Below, piece by piece: positions 46,326-57,879 of a stretch of DNA of 64,000 nucleotides (position 1 is its first letter; each line of letters begins with the position of its first letter). The notes beneath the pieces were generated by a model. It saw only the letters and a program-made list of their open reading frames with translations, was not told the DNA's origin and searched no databases. The DNA is from Hirsutella rhossiliensis (Eukaryota; Ascomycota; Sordariomycetes; Hypocreales; Ophiocordycipitaceae): NCBI RefSeq assembly GCF_020360975.1, contig NW_025408667.1, positions 10,354,001 through 10,418,000 on the forward strand, read 5' to 3'. The position numbers and the translations under genes were made by a program.

Positions 46326-49300
46326 ACTATTCTAGCGACTAGACGGCGGCCCTAGGGTCGCTAGCGCGAGAAGGATAGTCTTAGTTAGTATTAAGTAATA
46401 TAAAAGTACCTAACTATAAGAAATAGGCAATATAGCCGTTACTAAATCTATGCTTATTAAGAAGCTTCTATAGCTACTTATTCTCCTTAGCTACTATCCT
46501 TATAGCTATCTAGATCTCGGTTAAAGCCTTAATACCTTAGAGCTTATATACCCTTAGTCGCTATTCGAGCTCCTAGATATACTCTTTCTATCGGGCGCGC
46601 AATCTCCTTTAGTTATCTTAAATTCGGACTAAGCTATTCTTTTACTAAAGTAGAGAAAGAGAGACGGATTTTCGTATTAAAAAAGGCTATTCCTATCGAT
46701 AGTATTACCTAGGTTTATATTACTTATTATAGGGGCTAATATTTTGCTTATAAGCTTATCTATAGACTCTTTTTAGCTAGTAAAGAAGGAAAGTAAAATA
46801 AAAAATAAAAATTAAGTAAATAGTCCTATAAGTAAAGTATCGGCCTAATACTATATATTAGGAAAGAATAAAGCTTAGTAAAAGGAAAAATAAGAAAATA
46901 GATAAAACTTATTAGATCTTTAGTAAGGGAAGTATTTAGGGAAGAATAAGATAGCTATAGTAGCTTTACGCCTTCTTTGCCTAGCCGCGTACTAGTTATA
47001 GCGTAGCCCTTATAGTCTTCTTAGGGGCTTAGATAAAAGATAGTTAGATCTATATTTTATAGGTTATATTTGCCCTATATTAGTAGGAAATAGAAGACTC
47101 GTTCCTAAGTAAATATAATAAGTTAGTTAGTTAGCTAGACTAAGTCTTAGGAGCCGCTCGCTTTAGAGCCCTACCTATTTACTAATATTTTATAACCGCT
47201 ATATTTAACTAGTATTATAAAATATCTATACCTTAGTAGCCGCGGACGTAGGTCTTATAAAGGCTACCTTCTTCTTTTAAGGTAGATACTAACGTAGGCA
47301 GCCCTTCCCTTATTACGAGGCTTCCTTCCCTACGAGCTTAGCTACCCCCTAGTACTTCCTATACTAAGATAAGGAAAAAGAAATTAATAGGCGGAATCCT
47401 ACGTTACGCTTACTACCTAACTCCTACTATAGGGGAGCTGCGGGCTAGTCTTTATAATTCGGGAGAGCCGATCCGCTTAGTTACTCTAGAGATTTATCCC
47501 GGTGCCTATTTAAAAGTTAGCTACTAGTAGATTTTAGATATAATCGACGTATAGATATAAAAGCTAGAGGTATCTTAGTTAAGGGTATACGAACTATCTA
47601 ATATAAGGGATAGTTAAAGACTTAGGCTAACTAGTAAACGTCCCCCTTAAGGGGTAGCTTATAGGTATTAGCTAAGTAATAGCGGACTATAACCCTAAAA
47701 TAAGAGGAAGGTATATAAGCTAACCCGGCTAAAAGTTAATATAAAGTAACTAAGGTTATATTATAAAGGACTTATAGGATAATTTACTAGAGCTTATATT
47801 AAGGGTTATAGATAAGCTTAACCTAGGAAGCCCGTTTTATACTTATATAGAAAGTAGAGGAAAATAGATACTAACCTACCTATTCTTTATCTTCCTTATT
47901 ACTCTCCTTATTCTTATAGCTCTCCGAGAGCTAATAAGCGGCGGACGATTTAACGAAGGCCCTTTTACCCGCTATATCGACTAACTCTACCTCGACGACT
48001 TAGGAAGATATAAGTCCCTTTTATACTAGGTCGGTTGCCTATAGATAAACTAGTTATCTCCGCGCCCTTAATAGGATTCTACGTCCTACCTCGCTAACCT
48101 TAGAGGTTTAAGCTACCGAAACTTAATATAATAGCGTAGGCTATCGCGATAAATAGGCGTAAGGCGAGATTATAGAGTTACCTATAGTAGAGGTATATCC
48201 GGTGCTCGTACCTAGCTATCTTTATAACTCTTCCTCTTATAGCGATAGGAAGGAGAATCGTCCTCCTAGACTTTTATTTTAGGTCGCTATATCTAATACT
48301 TACTATTAAGTAGAGGCTAATAGTTCTATCGATAGCGGATAAGATAAATAAATTAAACTAGAGTTCGGCTTCCCTCTTTATAAGCCTATTTAAATTACCT
48401 TAAGGTTCTCTTAGTATTCTCTTCTAGGCTCGTTACGATATACTAAATAGCGCGAGTAGAGGAGCTATAATAAAATTACTAGGAGGAAGGATATATAGCT
48501 TCGATCGCTTAAGTAAAGATAGTAAGCTCCTAGGCAAAGGTATAAGAGGCAGCGTGCTTAGAAATTTTAGAGGAGTAAGCGACTAGCTATAGAAAAGTAT
48601 TAAATTTAAGTATCTTTACTAGCCTTAAAATAAGGGTAGTCCCTTAATACCTCTTCTATAAAATATTAATTTTATAAGCTAGTATTAATATCCTTAGTCG
48701 TCTTTATATAAGACTTATTAAGGAACTACCTTATATTAGCGATTTATACGATATATACTAATATTTTAATTTATTATAACCTATAAATGCCCCCTACTAC
48801 CTTTATTCCTTAGCTATATTACCTATAGCGTACTTATAGGTATAAGCTTAGTTCTAAATTAATTAGGTAAGACACCCCTTAGAGCTCGTTAAGAGCGTGT
48901 CTAGGTTATAATAAGGATATTAGTTAATAAGTATATTATATAATTATAAGAGATATATTATTTTACTAGTAAAAGCTTACTTTAATAGAAGTCTAGGCTT
49001 AAATAAATCGCTATATTATACTAGATGCTATCGCGGGTATAATAACTCTTATTTCTATACTATATCGTTAGCCGTATTACTTACGGTATATATATAGAGT
49101 GTCGGCTTAGTACTAAATTAATTAGGTAAGACGAACGCGCTATAATAAAGACTAATATAACTACCTACCTTAAATCGGTTTTAATAAGCTACTAATAGTA
49201 ATTAGGGCGCTATTAATAGGTTTAAGGCGCTAGTAGGGCCTTTTAGCTAGTTTACTATATACTTCCTCTATATAGTTATATCCTTAAAAGATTATTAGCG

Positions 49301-49528
49301 TCTATATAATAATCGTATAAGGCTTATAAGTAAAAAGATATAAATTAATATATAATCTTTTAGGGAAATAGGTATACCTTACCTATACTAAGGAAAGAAA
49401 GGATAGTATATATATCTATACTTCTTATAAAACGCGGTATATAAAAGAGGTTACGTTCTAGCTAATCCTATAGTATAGGCGCGATCCTAATAAATACGCT
49501 TAAGCGGTTGCTTAATAAGGGCTAGGGC

Positions 49529-49551
49529 TGCCCTTAAGGGTAGCCCTTAAA
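49529..49551. repeat. Short palindrome
   Basis: An agggctgccctt arm is followed directly by aagggtagccct, which would be a perfect inverted repeat but for one G/T pairing that a single CA to TA change explains. Further gggcta/tagccc blocks surround it. Confidence 0.45.
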
Positions 49552-50312
49552 GGGCTAGGCCTATGCCCTTAATACTTTCTATATCCTTATAGGGATTTAC
49601 CTAAAGTATTTTCTCCTATCGGTCGGTCTTAGCCTTAGCCCCTTATTTATAAGTCTTCTATAAGTTTTCTATAGATTCTCTATCTATACTTAAATATTAC
49701 CTATCTATCGGTATTAAATCTACCTTATTCCTCGATTATATCTTCTAGGATTTTCGATGCTAACGTTAGAAAGCACCCCCCTATTATATAGCGCTTACTT
49801 TAGATAGGCTTAGTAAAGAGGCATACTAGTTACGTAGAACCTAGACGGTATATAAAGCTTAAAATACCTCGAAGACTAATACGCCGTATAGGCGTCGAGA
49901 TATTAACTAGTATATAATAGTATAAGTATCGCTAAAGCGATAGAAGTATAAAGTATTATTATATAGTACTCTCTCTTAGTTATAGATAGGAGCTTATCCT
50001 TTACTTAATAGCTCTTAGGTAAGTTAAGGTCGTTAATATAAACTAAAGCTACTACGATAACCTCTTCTATCGCCTTAAAACCTATAAAGGTATATAAATA
50101 TTCTATAGCTCCTTTATTTTATCTTTTACTTAATATAAGATATTATAGTTCTTAGGTACCTTAGCCTTATTTATAGCGATAGAAAAAGGCTATAAGGTAG
50201 AAAGAATAGTATTAAGCGTAACTTAAACTAGTTTAAGTTACTTAATAATATCAATAATAATACGAATGATTATATAACCTATAGTATTATTATACCTAAT
50301 TCGATAAATATA

Positions 50313-50418
50313 GCCGACGTATAATAAGGACTAGCGCCTACGGCTGCTCTTTAAGACTAGTATAGTAATATAACCTAGAAAACGCGCCTTACTATAAAAG
50401 AAATCTATTACTATAAAA
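50313..50418 (+). repeat. Dispersed ~100-bp repeat, copy 2
   Basis: Partner of 27,762-27,862 in the same orientation. Each copy sits in otherwise unrelated, unassigned DNA, which suggests a fragment of a larger unidentified mobile element. Confidence 0.7.
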
Positions 50419-52103
50419 TATTAACTAGTCTTATTACGTATTATCTAGCTAATAGCGTAGTAATTTAATATCGACCTTATATACTTATCTATACTTATCG
50501 TAGCTTAACCTAGCGTATTAAGAGCTACTTTAGCCTTAGGTAGGGTAATATATACTAGCTTTCTCCTCCTAGTTATAACTACCCTTTAAAGAGATCGCCG
50601 ATATTATCTTAGGAATATAATATTATATAGCTATCCCTATAGAGACCGATTAACTAGTTAACTTTACCTACCCTTATAATTATTAATCTACTAGTAGGCA
50701 ATACTTTTAGGGGTAGCCCTACTAAAGTATCCCGCTAATAGTTAGGGATCTCTAGAATAAGTAGGAGTTTACCCTACTTAAATGCTCGGAGCCTAAACCC
50801 CGGTAATATACGCGGGCTACTTAGAGCCTGCCTTTACTTTAGCGACTACTAATAACTACCTATAACCGAAGTTCGTTTCTAACTAATAAAGGAACTTCTT
50901 CTTAAGGCATCCGCACTTATATTAGCTAGATATACCTAAGGATAGAGGGAGTAGATATAATAAGCGTTAAAGAGGAAAACTAAATACTAAAAGTAGTTAT
51001 AAGTTAGGTATAACGCTAAATATTCTCGTATACCTATAAACTAACTATAATATTAGTTTAGCGTAGACCTAAGTAAACTAGTATTTAGCAATAACTATAA
51101 AGGTACCGTAGCTATTATAATCTATATTATAGTAGATATATATAGCTAGCTAGTTTATAGGAATAGTATTATTATATTTCTTTTAAACGGTAATAGCGTT
51201 ACTACTAAAGAGGATATCGACTAAACTAGGATTTAGCTATTCCTAGTCTTAGAGGATAGTATATTTATATATAACGCCCTTATTAAGTATATTAAGAAGA
51301 GGTAGTAGTAGCGGTAGTAGAAGAAGTAGATAAAGAAGGGGCGGATAGATTAAGGGGGAATAATAAGAGCAGTCGAATTAATAAGTAAACTTATAAAGTC
51401 TCCGGTCGCCTAGACTATAGAAATCTAAGAAATAGAACGCTATTAGCGTAATAATCCTAAGTAATATTAAGGCCGTTTTATATATACATAATACTTCTAT
51501 AAATAGGAAAAAACATAGACGTTATAATATAGTTACTTATAAATAAACTAGATACTTATAAAGACAGCGCATAGAATATATTTCCCTTTAGTATAAGTTA
51601 GCTTTAGCTATTACTTAAGTATATATTAACGTATATAAGGGAGTAGATTAAACTTCTTTAGTAATAGCTTACGAAACCTAAACGCGGAACTTTGCCGCTC
51701 CTATCCTAATATAGTCCGATAGGTAGTAATATTATCCGTATATATCTTTTCGTTTAAATCTAAAAGCTATACTAGTATTCTTTATTATAGTAGCGACTAT
51801 TTAAAGAGGATAATACGTAGTAAAAGATATAGATAGGAATTATTTTAGCTTTACTTTTAAAGTAGGCTTATTAACTATATTAAAGCTAGCGTTAAGAGTC
51901 GCCGCTTACTATTTAGATATTATTAGACCTAGTAGATTCTTATTATTATCTATACTTAGGCTATCCTAGGTAAGACCGCCGGTTCCCGTCGATATTTATA
52001 GCTTATTTATACTACCTACTTCTATTAAAGCTAAACCTAAGGCTCTATCGAGCTTTAACTCCCTTATAATAATAGTAAAGCTAGGTTCTTATTAGTTCGG
52101 TCG

Positions 52104-52668
52104 TATAAGGAACGGTGTTCCTACTATAAATAAAGCAGCTATAATATACTCTCCCGATTATATAAGCTAATAAGTAGTATATTAATTATAGACAAAGTTT
52201 CATCCTATAGAGCAAGAATCGCTCGTTATTTTGCATGTTATTATGCATTAAACGGGTTGCCGGTTATCGTATAATCGGGAATCGAAGGAACAGAGCTAGC
52301 TTAGAATGCTAGCTAAGACCTCTTAAGAACACCGGCACGACCAACCTCCTTTAAACACGAATATCAGTGGAACCAAGACACCTTTAGATTTACTCGAGGT
52401 ATCGCGGAATTCCCTAGTCTTAGGGCTATACGGCAGCCTAAATCTAGTCCCGAAAGGTTCTTCCGTTCAGCTATAATTGTCTATATAAGACAGTATGTCC
52501 GCTAGTAGATAGATAGAAAATTATTAACTTTAACACCTCTTCTATATACTAATATACTACTAATAAATTCCGTTGAAAATCCTACCTTATACTCCTTCTT
52601 CCCCTCTATTACGTAGTCTTACGTGATTCCTTGATTTCCTAAAATTCCGCTTTTGCTTATATACCTTA
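52104..52668 (+). repeat. 5' LTR of plus-strand copia element (little RIP)
   Basis: It begins tataaggaacgg, ends ataccttA, and retains TG/CA at many sites (such as the tttgcatgttattatgcat stretch near 52,220) that are TA in the 3' LTR. It includes a perfect agctagc/gctagct stem (52,294-52,314). It is the best surviving view of the ancestral LTR. Confidence 0.93.
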
Positions 52669-52671
52669 AGA

Positions 52672-52683
52672 GGTTATAAGCCC
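52672..52683 (+). other. Copia primer-binding site (half-tRNA type)
   Basis: ggttataagccc begins four bases after the LTR end. Allowing one RIP change it complements the anticodon arm of initiator tRNA-Met, not a tRNA 3' end. A cccggctta/aagccggg hairpin follows (52,681-52,707). The same arrangement is present in the inverted copy. Confidence 0.6.
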
Positions 52684-52789
52684 GGCTTACTCCTTTTAAG
52701 CCGGGAAATTAACTTATACCTTTAAGATTCCTTATCGAAATACCCGATTAAAATTCCTTTCGAAAATCCCCCTAACGACTTTTTCTACC

Positions 52790-55700
52790 TTCCTACGCTC
52801 TTAAACTCCCGCCTAGACTTCTCGATCCCTACGAACGAAATAATACCGAATTTATATAAAATAGGTAGATAGAAAGAATATAAATTCTCTAGACTTAAGG
52901 GAAATTTAAATTATACTCTTTAGACTACGAGGATAAGAGCTATCCTTACTAAGGAAAAGCCTATCGCTACCTTAGAGCAACAAAATTATATAAAGACTAT
53001 AGAAGCTTTATCCTAGATTTTTCTTTAAGTTAAAGATAGCCCTTTAATATAAATTAAGCATTTAATAAATGCTAAAGCTGCTTAGGATAAGCTTATAAAG
53101 CTATATAATACATCGAATTTCTCGTCGAATTATTTACTTATAAAGCAGCTCTTTAATCTTAGTCCCTCGGGCTCTAATTTAAAGAAATACCTTTATAAGG
53201 CAAAAGAAATCTACGAGGATTTAAAATCCTATAATATAGAAATTCTAGAAGTTATCCTTATAGTATAGATTCTTAATTGCCTTAATAAGGAATTTAGAAG
53301 CTATATTATAAATATTACGTAGAGCCTTAGGTATAATTCTATAGCGTTTACCCTCGAATCCCTAATAGCTAGTCTTTTAGACGAAGCTAGAAGAATAGAG
53401 GATATAGATAAATCTTCGGAGAAAGCCTTCTTAATATAAAGGAAGCCTTAGAAATCCTATAGAAATTCTACGGATACTCCTTATTATAAGGAATATAAAA
53501 AACCAAGGCATTTTATAGTAAATTACTATAAAGCTAGAGTCCGATTCGGACGATAGTAATAAGGTCTTAAATATAGCTTCGTAAGAAAATATAGACCTAG
53601 ATATCGACCTTATAGACCTTTCTAGGGCTCCGACCCCTATATAAACGTCTAAGGATTTAAAGGTAATTTTAACCTCTATAAATACCCTTATAGTAGAAGC
53701 TAATAGAGACTTTCTTTTAGGACCTCTAGAAGCCTCGATTCCTAGAATAAAGGAATTAGTTTTAAAGGTAAGAGAATGAGGATTTCCTAGTTATAAGAAT
53801 AAAAGGATCTTTAATTTTATCTATAATACTAGAGCTACTAGGTATATAGTATCTAATAAGAATTTCCTTATTAACTATAAAGAAATTAAGTCTAAAGTTT
53901 ACTAGGGAAAAGCTTCCTTTATATTAGTAAAAGGAAAGGGGGACGTAGTATTTAAGTTTCCGTATAGTAGAAAAAGGTATATCCTTCGAGACTGCTTTTA
54001 TATACCTAAATTAAGGGTAAATATACTATCCTAATCTTATTTTAATAATACCTATGCCTTAATAGGAGGAAATAAAGTCCTTTTATTAGATAATAAGGCT
54101 AAGGTCCTTACTAAAGGATTTCTTAGAAATAAATTATATTTTATTCCTATAAAACCTTTATTAAAAAGCTAATTAATCCTTATTACGTCTTTAAAAGCAA
54201 AGGATATAGGTTTTTATACTTAGTACTTACGCTTAGGGTATATAAATAGTAGGGCTATTTTAGAAATATTAAAAAGATATAATAAGGATATAAAAATGCC
54301 TCTAGAAGAGGAAAATAAAATAAGGCAATACGAAATATATATTACAGCTAAAGCAACGAATAAGGTTAGTAAATAACCTTTATATAAGTCTTATTCTTAT
54401 TTAGAAAAAATAGTATTAGATATTTAGGGGCTAATAAAAGTGCCTACTTATAATAAATATTACTATTATATTTCTTTCCTAGACGTAGGAACCCGATATC
54501 TAGAAATATACCTTCTTTAAAAAGAGGGAGAAGCTTTAGATAGGTTCCTAGAATTTAAAAATAGGGTAGAAAATAACCCTAAAAATACTAGGATTAGAGA
54601 AGCATTTTCTAATAATGCTAAAGAATTTATATATAAAATAAAGCTCTATTACGAAAAAGAAGGAATTACCTTTAATTCTAGTCCTCCTAGGACGCCGGAA
54701 TCTAATAGTAGAATAGAAAGAATAAATCGTATTATATTAGAAAAAGTACGAGCTCTTTTATATACTACTAGGCTTCCTAAATATCTATAAGGAGAAGCTG
54801 TTTTAATAGCTACCTATTTATATAATAGATTACCGTATTCTACGATAGGATTTAAAAGTCCTATAGAAAAGAGGGATAATATAATACTACCCTTTAAGAC
54901 CTTAAATAAAATTAAGACCTTCGGAAGCCTTATATATTATAAGAATAAAGACCTTAAAGATAAGCTAGATAATAGAGCTTTTAAGGGAATAATAGTAGGC
55001 TATTTAGAAAATGCATATAAAATCTAGGAATTTTCTAAGAGAAAGATTACTATCTCTAGAGATATTACTATACTAGAAAATAAATTTATAAAAATTCTAG
55101 AAATCTCTAGTAGTAATAATACCTTTAATATTAATTCTATTCTAAATTAAGATATGCTAGAAAGCTATATCCCTATAGAGGAAGCTATTAGAGAACCTAG
55201 AGATAAAAGTCCCTCGCCCTTTATAGAAGAAGAGTCTTTAAATAATAATCCTATTCCTACTACTAGTAAAATAGTAGTAGAATTACCTAAGAAGCCGGAA
55301 GGGTTTAATTCTAACTATATCGAATACCCTAACGTTAATTTATTTCTAAACTACGATTTTATAGAGTTAATTCTAGCTAGTATAGAAAATTAGGATCTAA
55401 AAATTCTAAAGACCTATAAACAAGCAATAAATAGCCCTAAAATAGCATTTTAGAAAGAAGCTATAATTAAGGAAATTATCTAGCTAATTAAATATAAAAC
55501 TTAGGAATTTTCCTACCTCCCTAGGGATAGGGAGGCTATAGGAGGCCGCTAGGTCTATACTATTAAGAAGGATAGTTAAAATAATATAATAAAATATAAA
55601 GCCCGTTTCGTAATATAGGGATTTAAGTAGATCTATAGCTTAGATTTCCTAGATACCTTCTTAACTACGGCTAGACCCGAATCTATTAGAATTCTATTTA

Positions 55701-56960
55701 TTTTAGCTATTATCTACGAATTCGAAGCTTTATAAATAGATATAATAAATGCCTTTATATATACCGATATAGATAGCGAAGTATATATCGATCTTCCTAT
55801 AGGCTACGAAGAATACGCTCTTAAAGAATATTATTTAAAATATAGATTAGCTTATAGAGCTAAAGGAATTAAATTAACTAAATTCCTAGACCTATATAAA
55901 ACCGGTTAAATTAAAGCAAAGCTAAAGAAAGTATTATATAGCCTAAAATAAAGTCCTAAGCTCTAGTATAATTATTTAAATATTATACTAAATAATCTCG
56001 GATTTCTTCCTCTTTTAATAGATAAAGGAGTATTTATAAATAAGGACTATAGTATAGCCTTAGCAATTTACGTCGACGACTTTCTTATAGTAGGGCCCTT
56101 TAAATCTATAATAAAAGAAAGATTATTTAAAGAATTATCTAAATTCCTAGATTTTACTATCTTAGGAGATATAAAAGACTTCTTAGGTCTAAATATTATA
56201 ATAAAGCGAGGAAATAAAGAGCTATATATATCCTAAGAAAATTATACCTTAAATAAATTAAAGGAATTTAATAAAGAAGGTTTAAGAACTTTAAATTTAC
56301 CCGCTATAGTAAGCTTTAAGCTTATAAAAGCAAAGGAATTACCTTCTAAGGAAGATATATTATAATTTTAGAAAGAAATAGGATCTCTATTATACTTAGC
56401 CTTATTTACTAGGCTAGATATGTTATATTCTATAATTTCCTACGCTAGATTCGCGGCTAAGTCCGACTAGACGTATTTTAAGGCTTTAAATATAATTTAG
56501 AAATATTTAAATAAATTCCCTAGCCTAAAGATTAAATATAATTATAATATCCCTTTACCTATCTATATATAAAGGGTTTTACCGACTCTAGCTAGGGGTC
56601 GGATTTAACGGACGGAAAATCCTTTTCCGGTTATTATTTTTATATATATAATAATATAATAAGCTAGGCTTACTCTAAGTAGAAGGCCGTTGCCCTTTCT
56701 ACCTACGAAGTAGAATATATTAGCCTTAAGGAGGTAAATAAAGAAGCTATTTATTTAAATATACTTTTTAAAAATATTACTAAGGATCTATCTATTAAGA
56801 TTCCTAATACTATACCTCCTATTTTAACGGATAATACTACTACTATTAAATTAGTAGAAAATCCGGAATTTTATAAAAGGTCTAAGTATATAAGATTAGC
56901 TTATTACTATACTAAGACTAGTATAAGAGAAGGGGAAATTAGAGTTTTTTATATTACATC
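52790..56960 (+). pseudogene. Copia gag-pol, RIP-killed
   Basis: Gag (about 52,870-53,540) shows a copia UBN2/Gag-type helical region; about 170 bp rich in Lys/Ser codons are deleted at its end near 53,530 compared with the inverted copy. Pol follows: a protease region (about 53,800-54,150), a GAG-pre-integrase LRLGY-type motif (about 54,228), an integrase core (about 54,400-54,900), a Pro/Ser/Glu-rich linker, an RVT_2 reverse transcriptase (about 55,440-56,200) with an intact YVDD at 56,064-56,078, and RNase H to about 56,960. The stop-free stretch 55,154-55,393 is only the linker part of this frame and not a gene on its own. The frame is otherwise full of TAG/TAA codons. Confidence 0.92.
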
Positions 56961-57273
56961 TACTAGGTTTTTCCTTTTAGGTTTCCTAGAGAAATATTTA
57001 CTAGGTTTTTATCTATTAAGATTTTCCTAGCAATAATAGGTTTTACCTTATATAAGGTTATCCTATAAATAATTATTATAACTATAGAATTTTCCTACTA
57101 TAGGTTTTTCTATTAGTATATACCTAAGGACCTTTTTTCCCTAAGAAAGAATAGGTTTTTATATATCCTATTAAGGTATAAGAATAGTTTTCCTAAATTA
57201 GGTTTTTACCCTATATATATACTACTATAAATAAATTAGTAAAGAGTATATAAATCTACTCTTTAAGGGAGGC

Positions 57274-57838
57274 TATAAGGAACGGTATTCCTACTATAAA
57301 TAAAGCAGCTATAATATACTCTCCCGATTATATAAGCTAATAAGTAGTATATTAATTATAGATAGAATCTTATCCTATAAAGTAAGAATCGCTCGTTAAT
57401 TTATATATTATTATATATTAAACGGGTTACCGGTTATTGTATAATCGGGAATCGAAGGAATAGAGCTAGCTTAGAATGCTAGCTAAGACCTCTTAAGAAC
57501 ACCGGCACGACCAACCTCCTTTAAACACGAATATTAGTAGAACTAAGACACTTCTAGATTTACTCGAGGTATTACGGAATTCCCTAGTCTTAGGGCTATA
57601 CGGCAGCCTAAATCTAGTCCCGAAAGGTTCTTCCGTTTAGCTATAATTATCTATATAAGATAGTATGTCCGCTAGTAGATAGATAGAAAATTATTAACTT
57701 TAATACTACTTCTATATACTAATATACTACTAATAAATTCTATTAAAAATCCTACCTTATACTCCTTCTTCCCCTCTATTATATAGTCTTATATAATTCC
57801 TTAATTTCCTAAAATTCCGCTTTTGCTTATATACCTTA
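57274..57838 (+). repeat. 3' LTR of plus-strand copia element (strong RIP)
   Basis: Same length as the 5' LTR, with numerous C to T and G to A differences confined largely to CpA/TpG sites; for example the 5' LTR's acgtgattccttgattt is atataattccttaattt here. It directly abuts the gag region of Ty3/gypsy element 2. Confidence 0.93.
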
Positions 57839-57879
57839 GGAATATAAAAGCCGCTTCCTTAGCTAACTTAGGACGGTAA

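Larger units (their letters stand above)
46326..52103. other. Unassigned RIP-mutated block with latent coding frame
   Basis: A plus-strand frame open except for RIP-type stops can be followed over much of about 48,000-51,350, with possible frame changes. Near its end there are Lys/Arg/Ser-rich residues (about 51,290-51,345). No domain is recognised; a transposon protein is plausible given the context. The block also holds a palindrome at 49,529-49,551 and the second copy of a ~100-bp dispersed repeat (50,313-50,418). Confidence 0.4.
52104..57838 (+). mobile_element. Ty1/copia retrotransposon, plus orientation
   Basis: Two 565-bp LTRs enclose a copia gag-pol relic with a primer-binding site after the 5' LTR and an aagggagg polypurine tract (57,264-57,272) before the 3' LTR. 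It is the same family as the minus-strand element at 10,235-23,344. The flanks (ggtcg on the left, ggaat on the right) do not form a target duplication, so the element or its neighbourhood has been rearranged. All parts except the 5' LTR are heavily RIP-mutated. Confidence 0.94.

Noticed and set aside
55154..55393. Plus-strand open frame of 79 codons
   Set aside because: It is the integrase-to-reverse-transcriptase linker of the plus-strand copia pol that happens to lack RIP stops; not an independent gene.
10235..57838. Inversion between the two copia elements explaining the missing target duplications
   Set aside because: Swapping and complementing the four flanking pentamers does not produce matching pairs.
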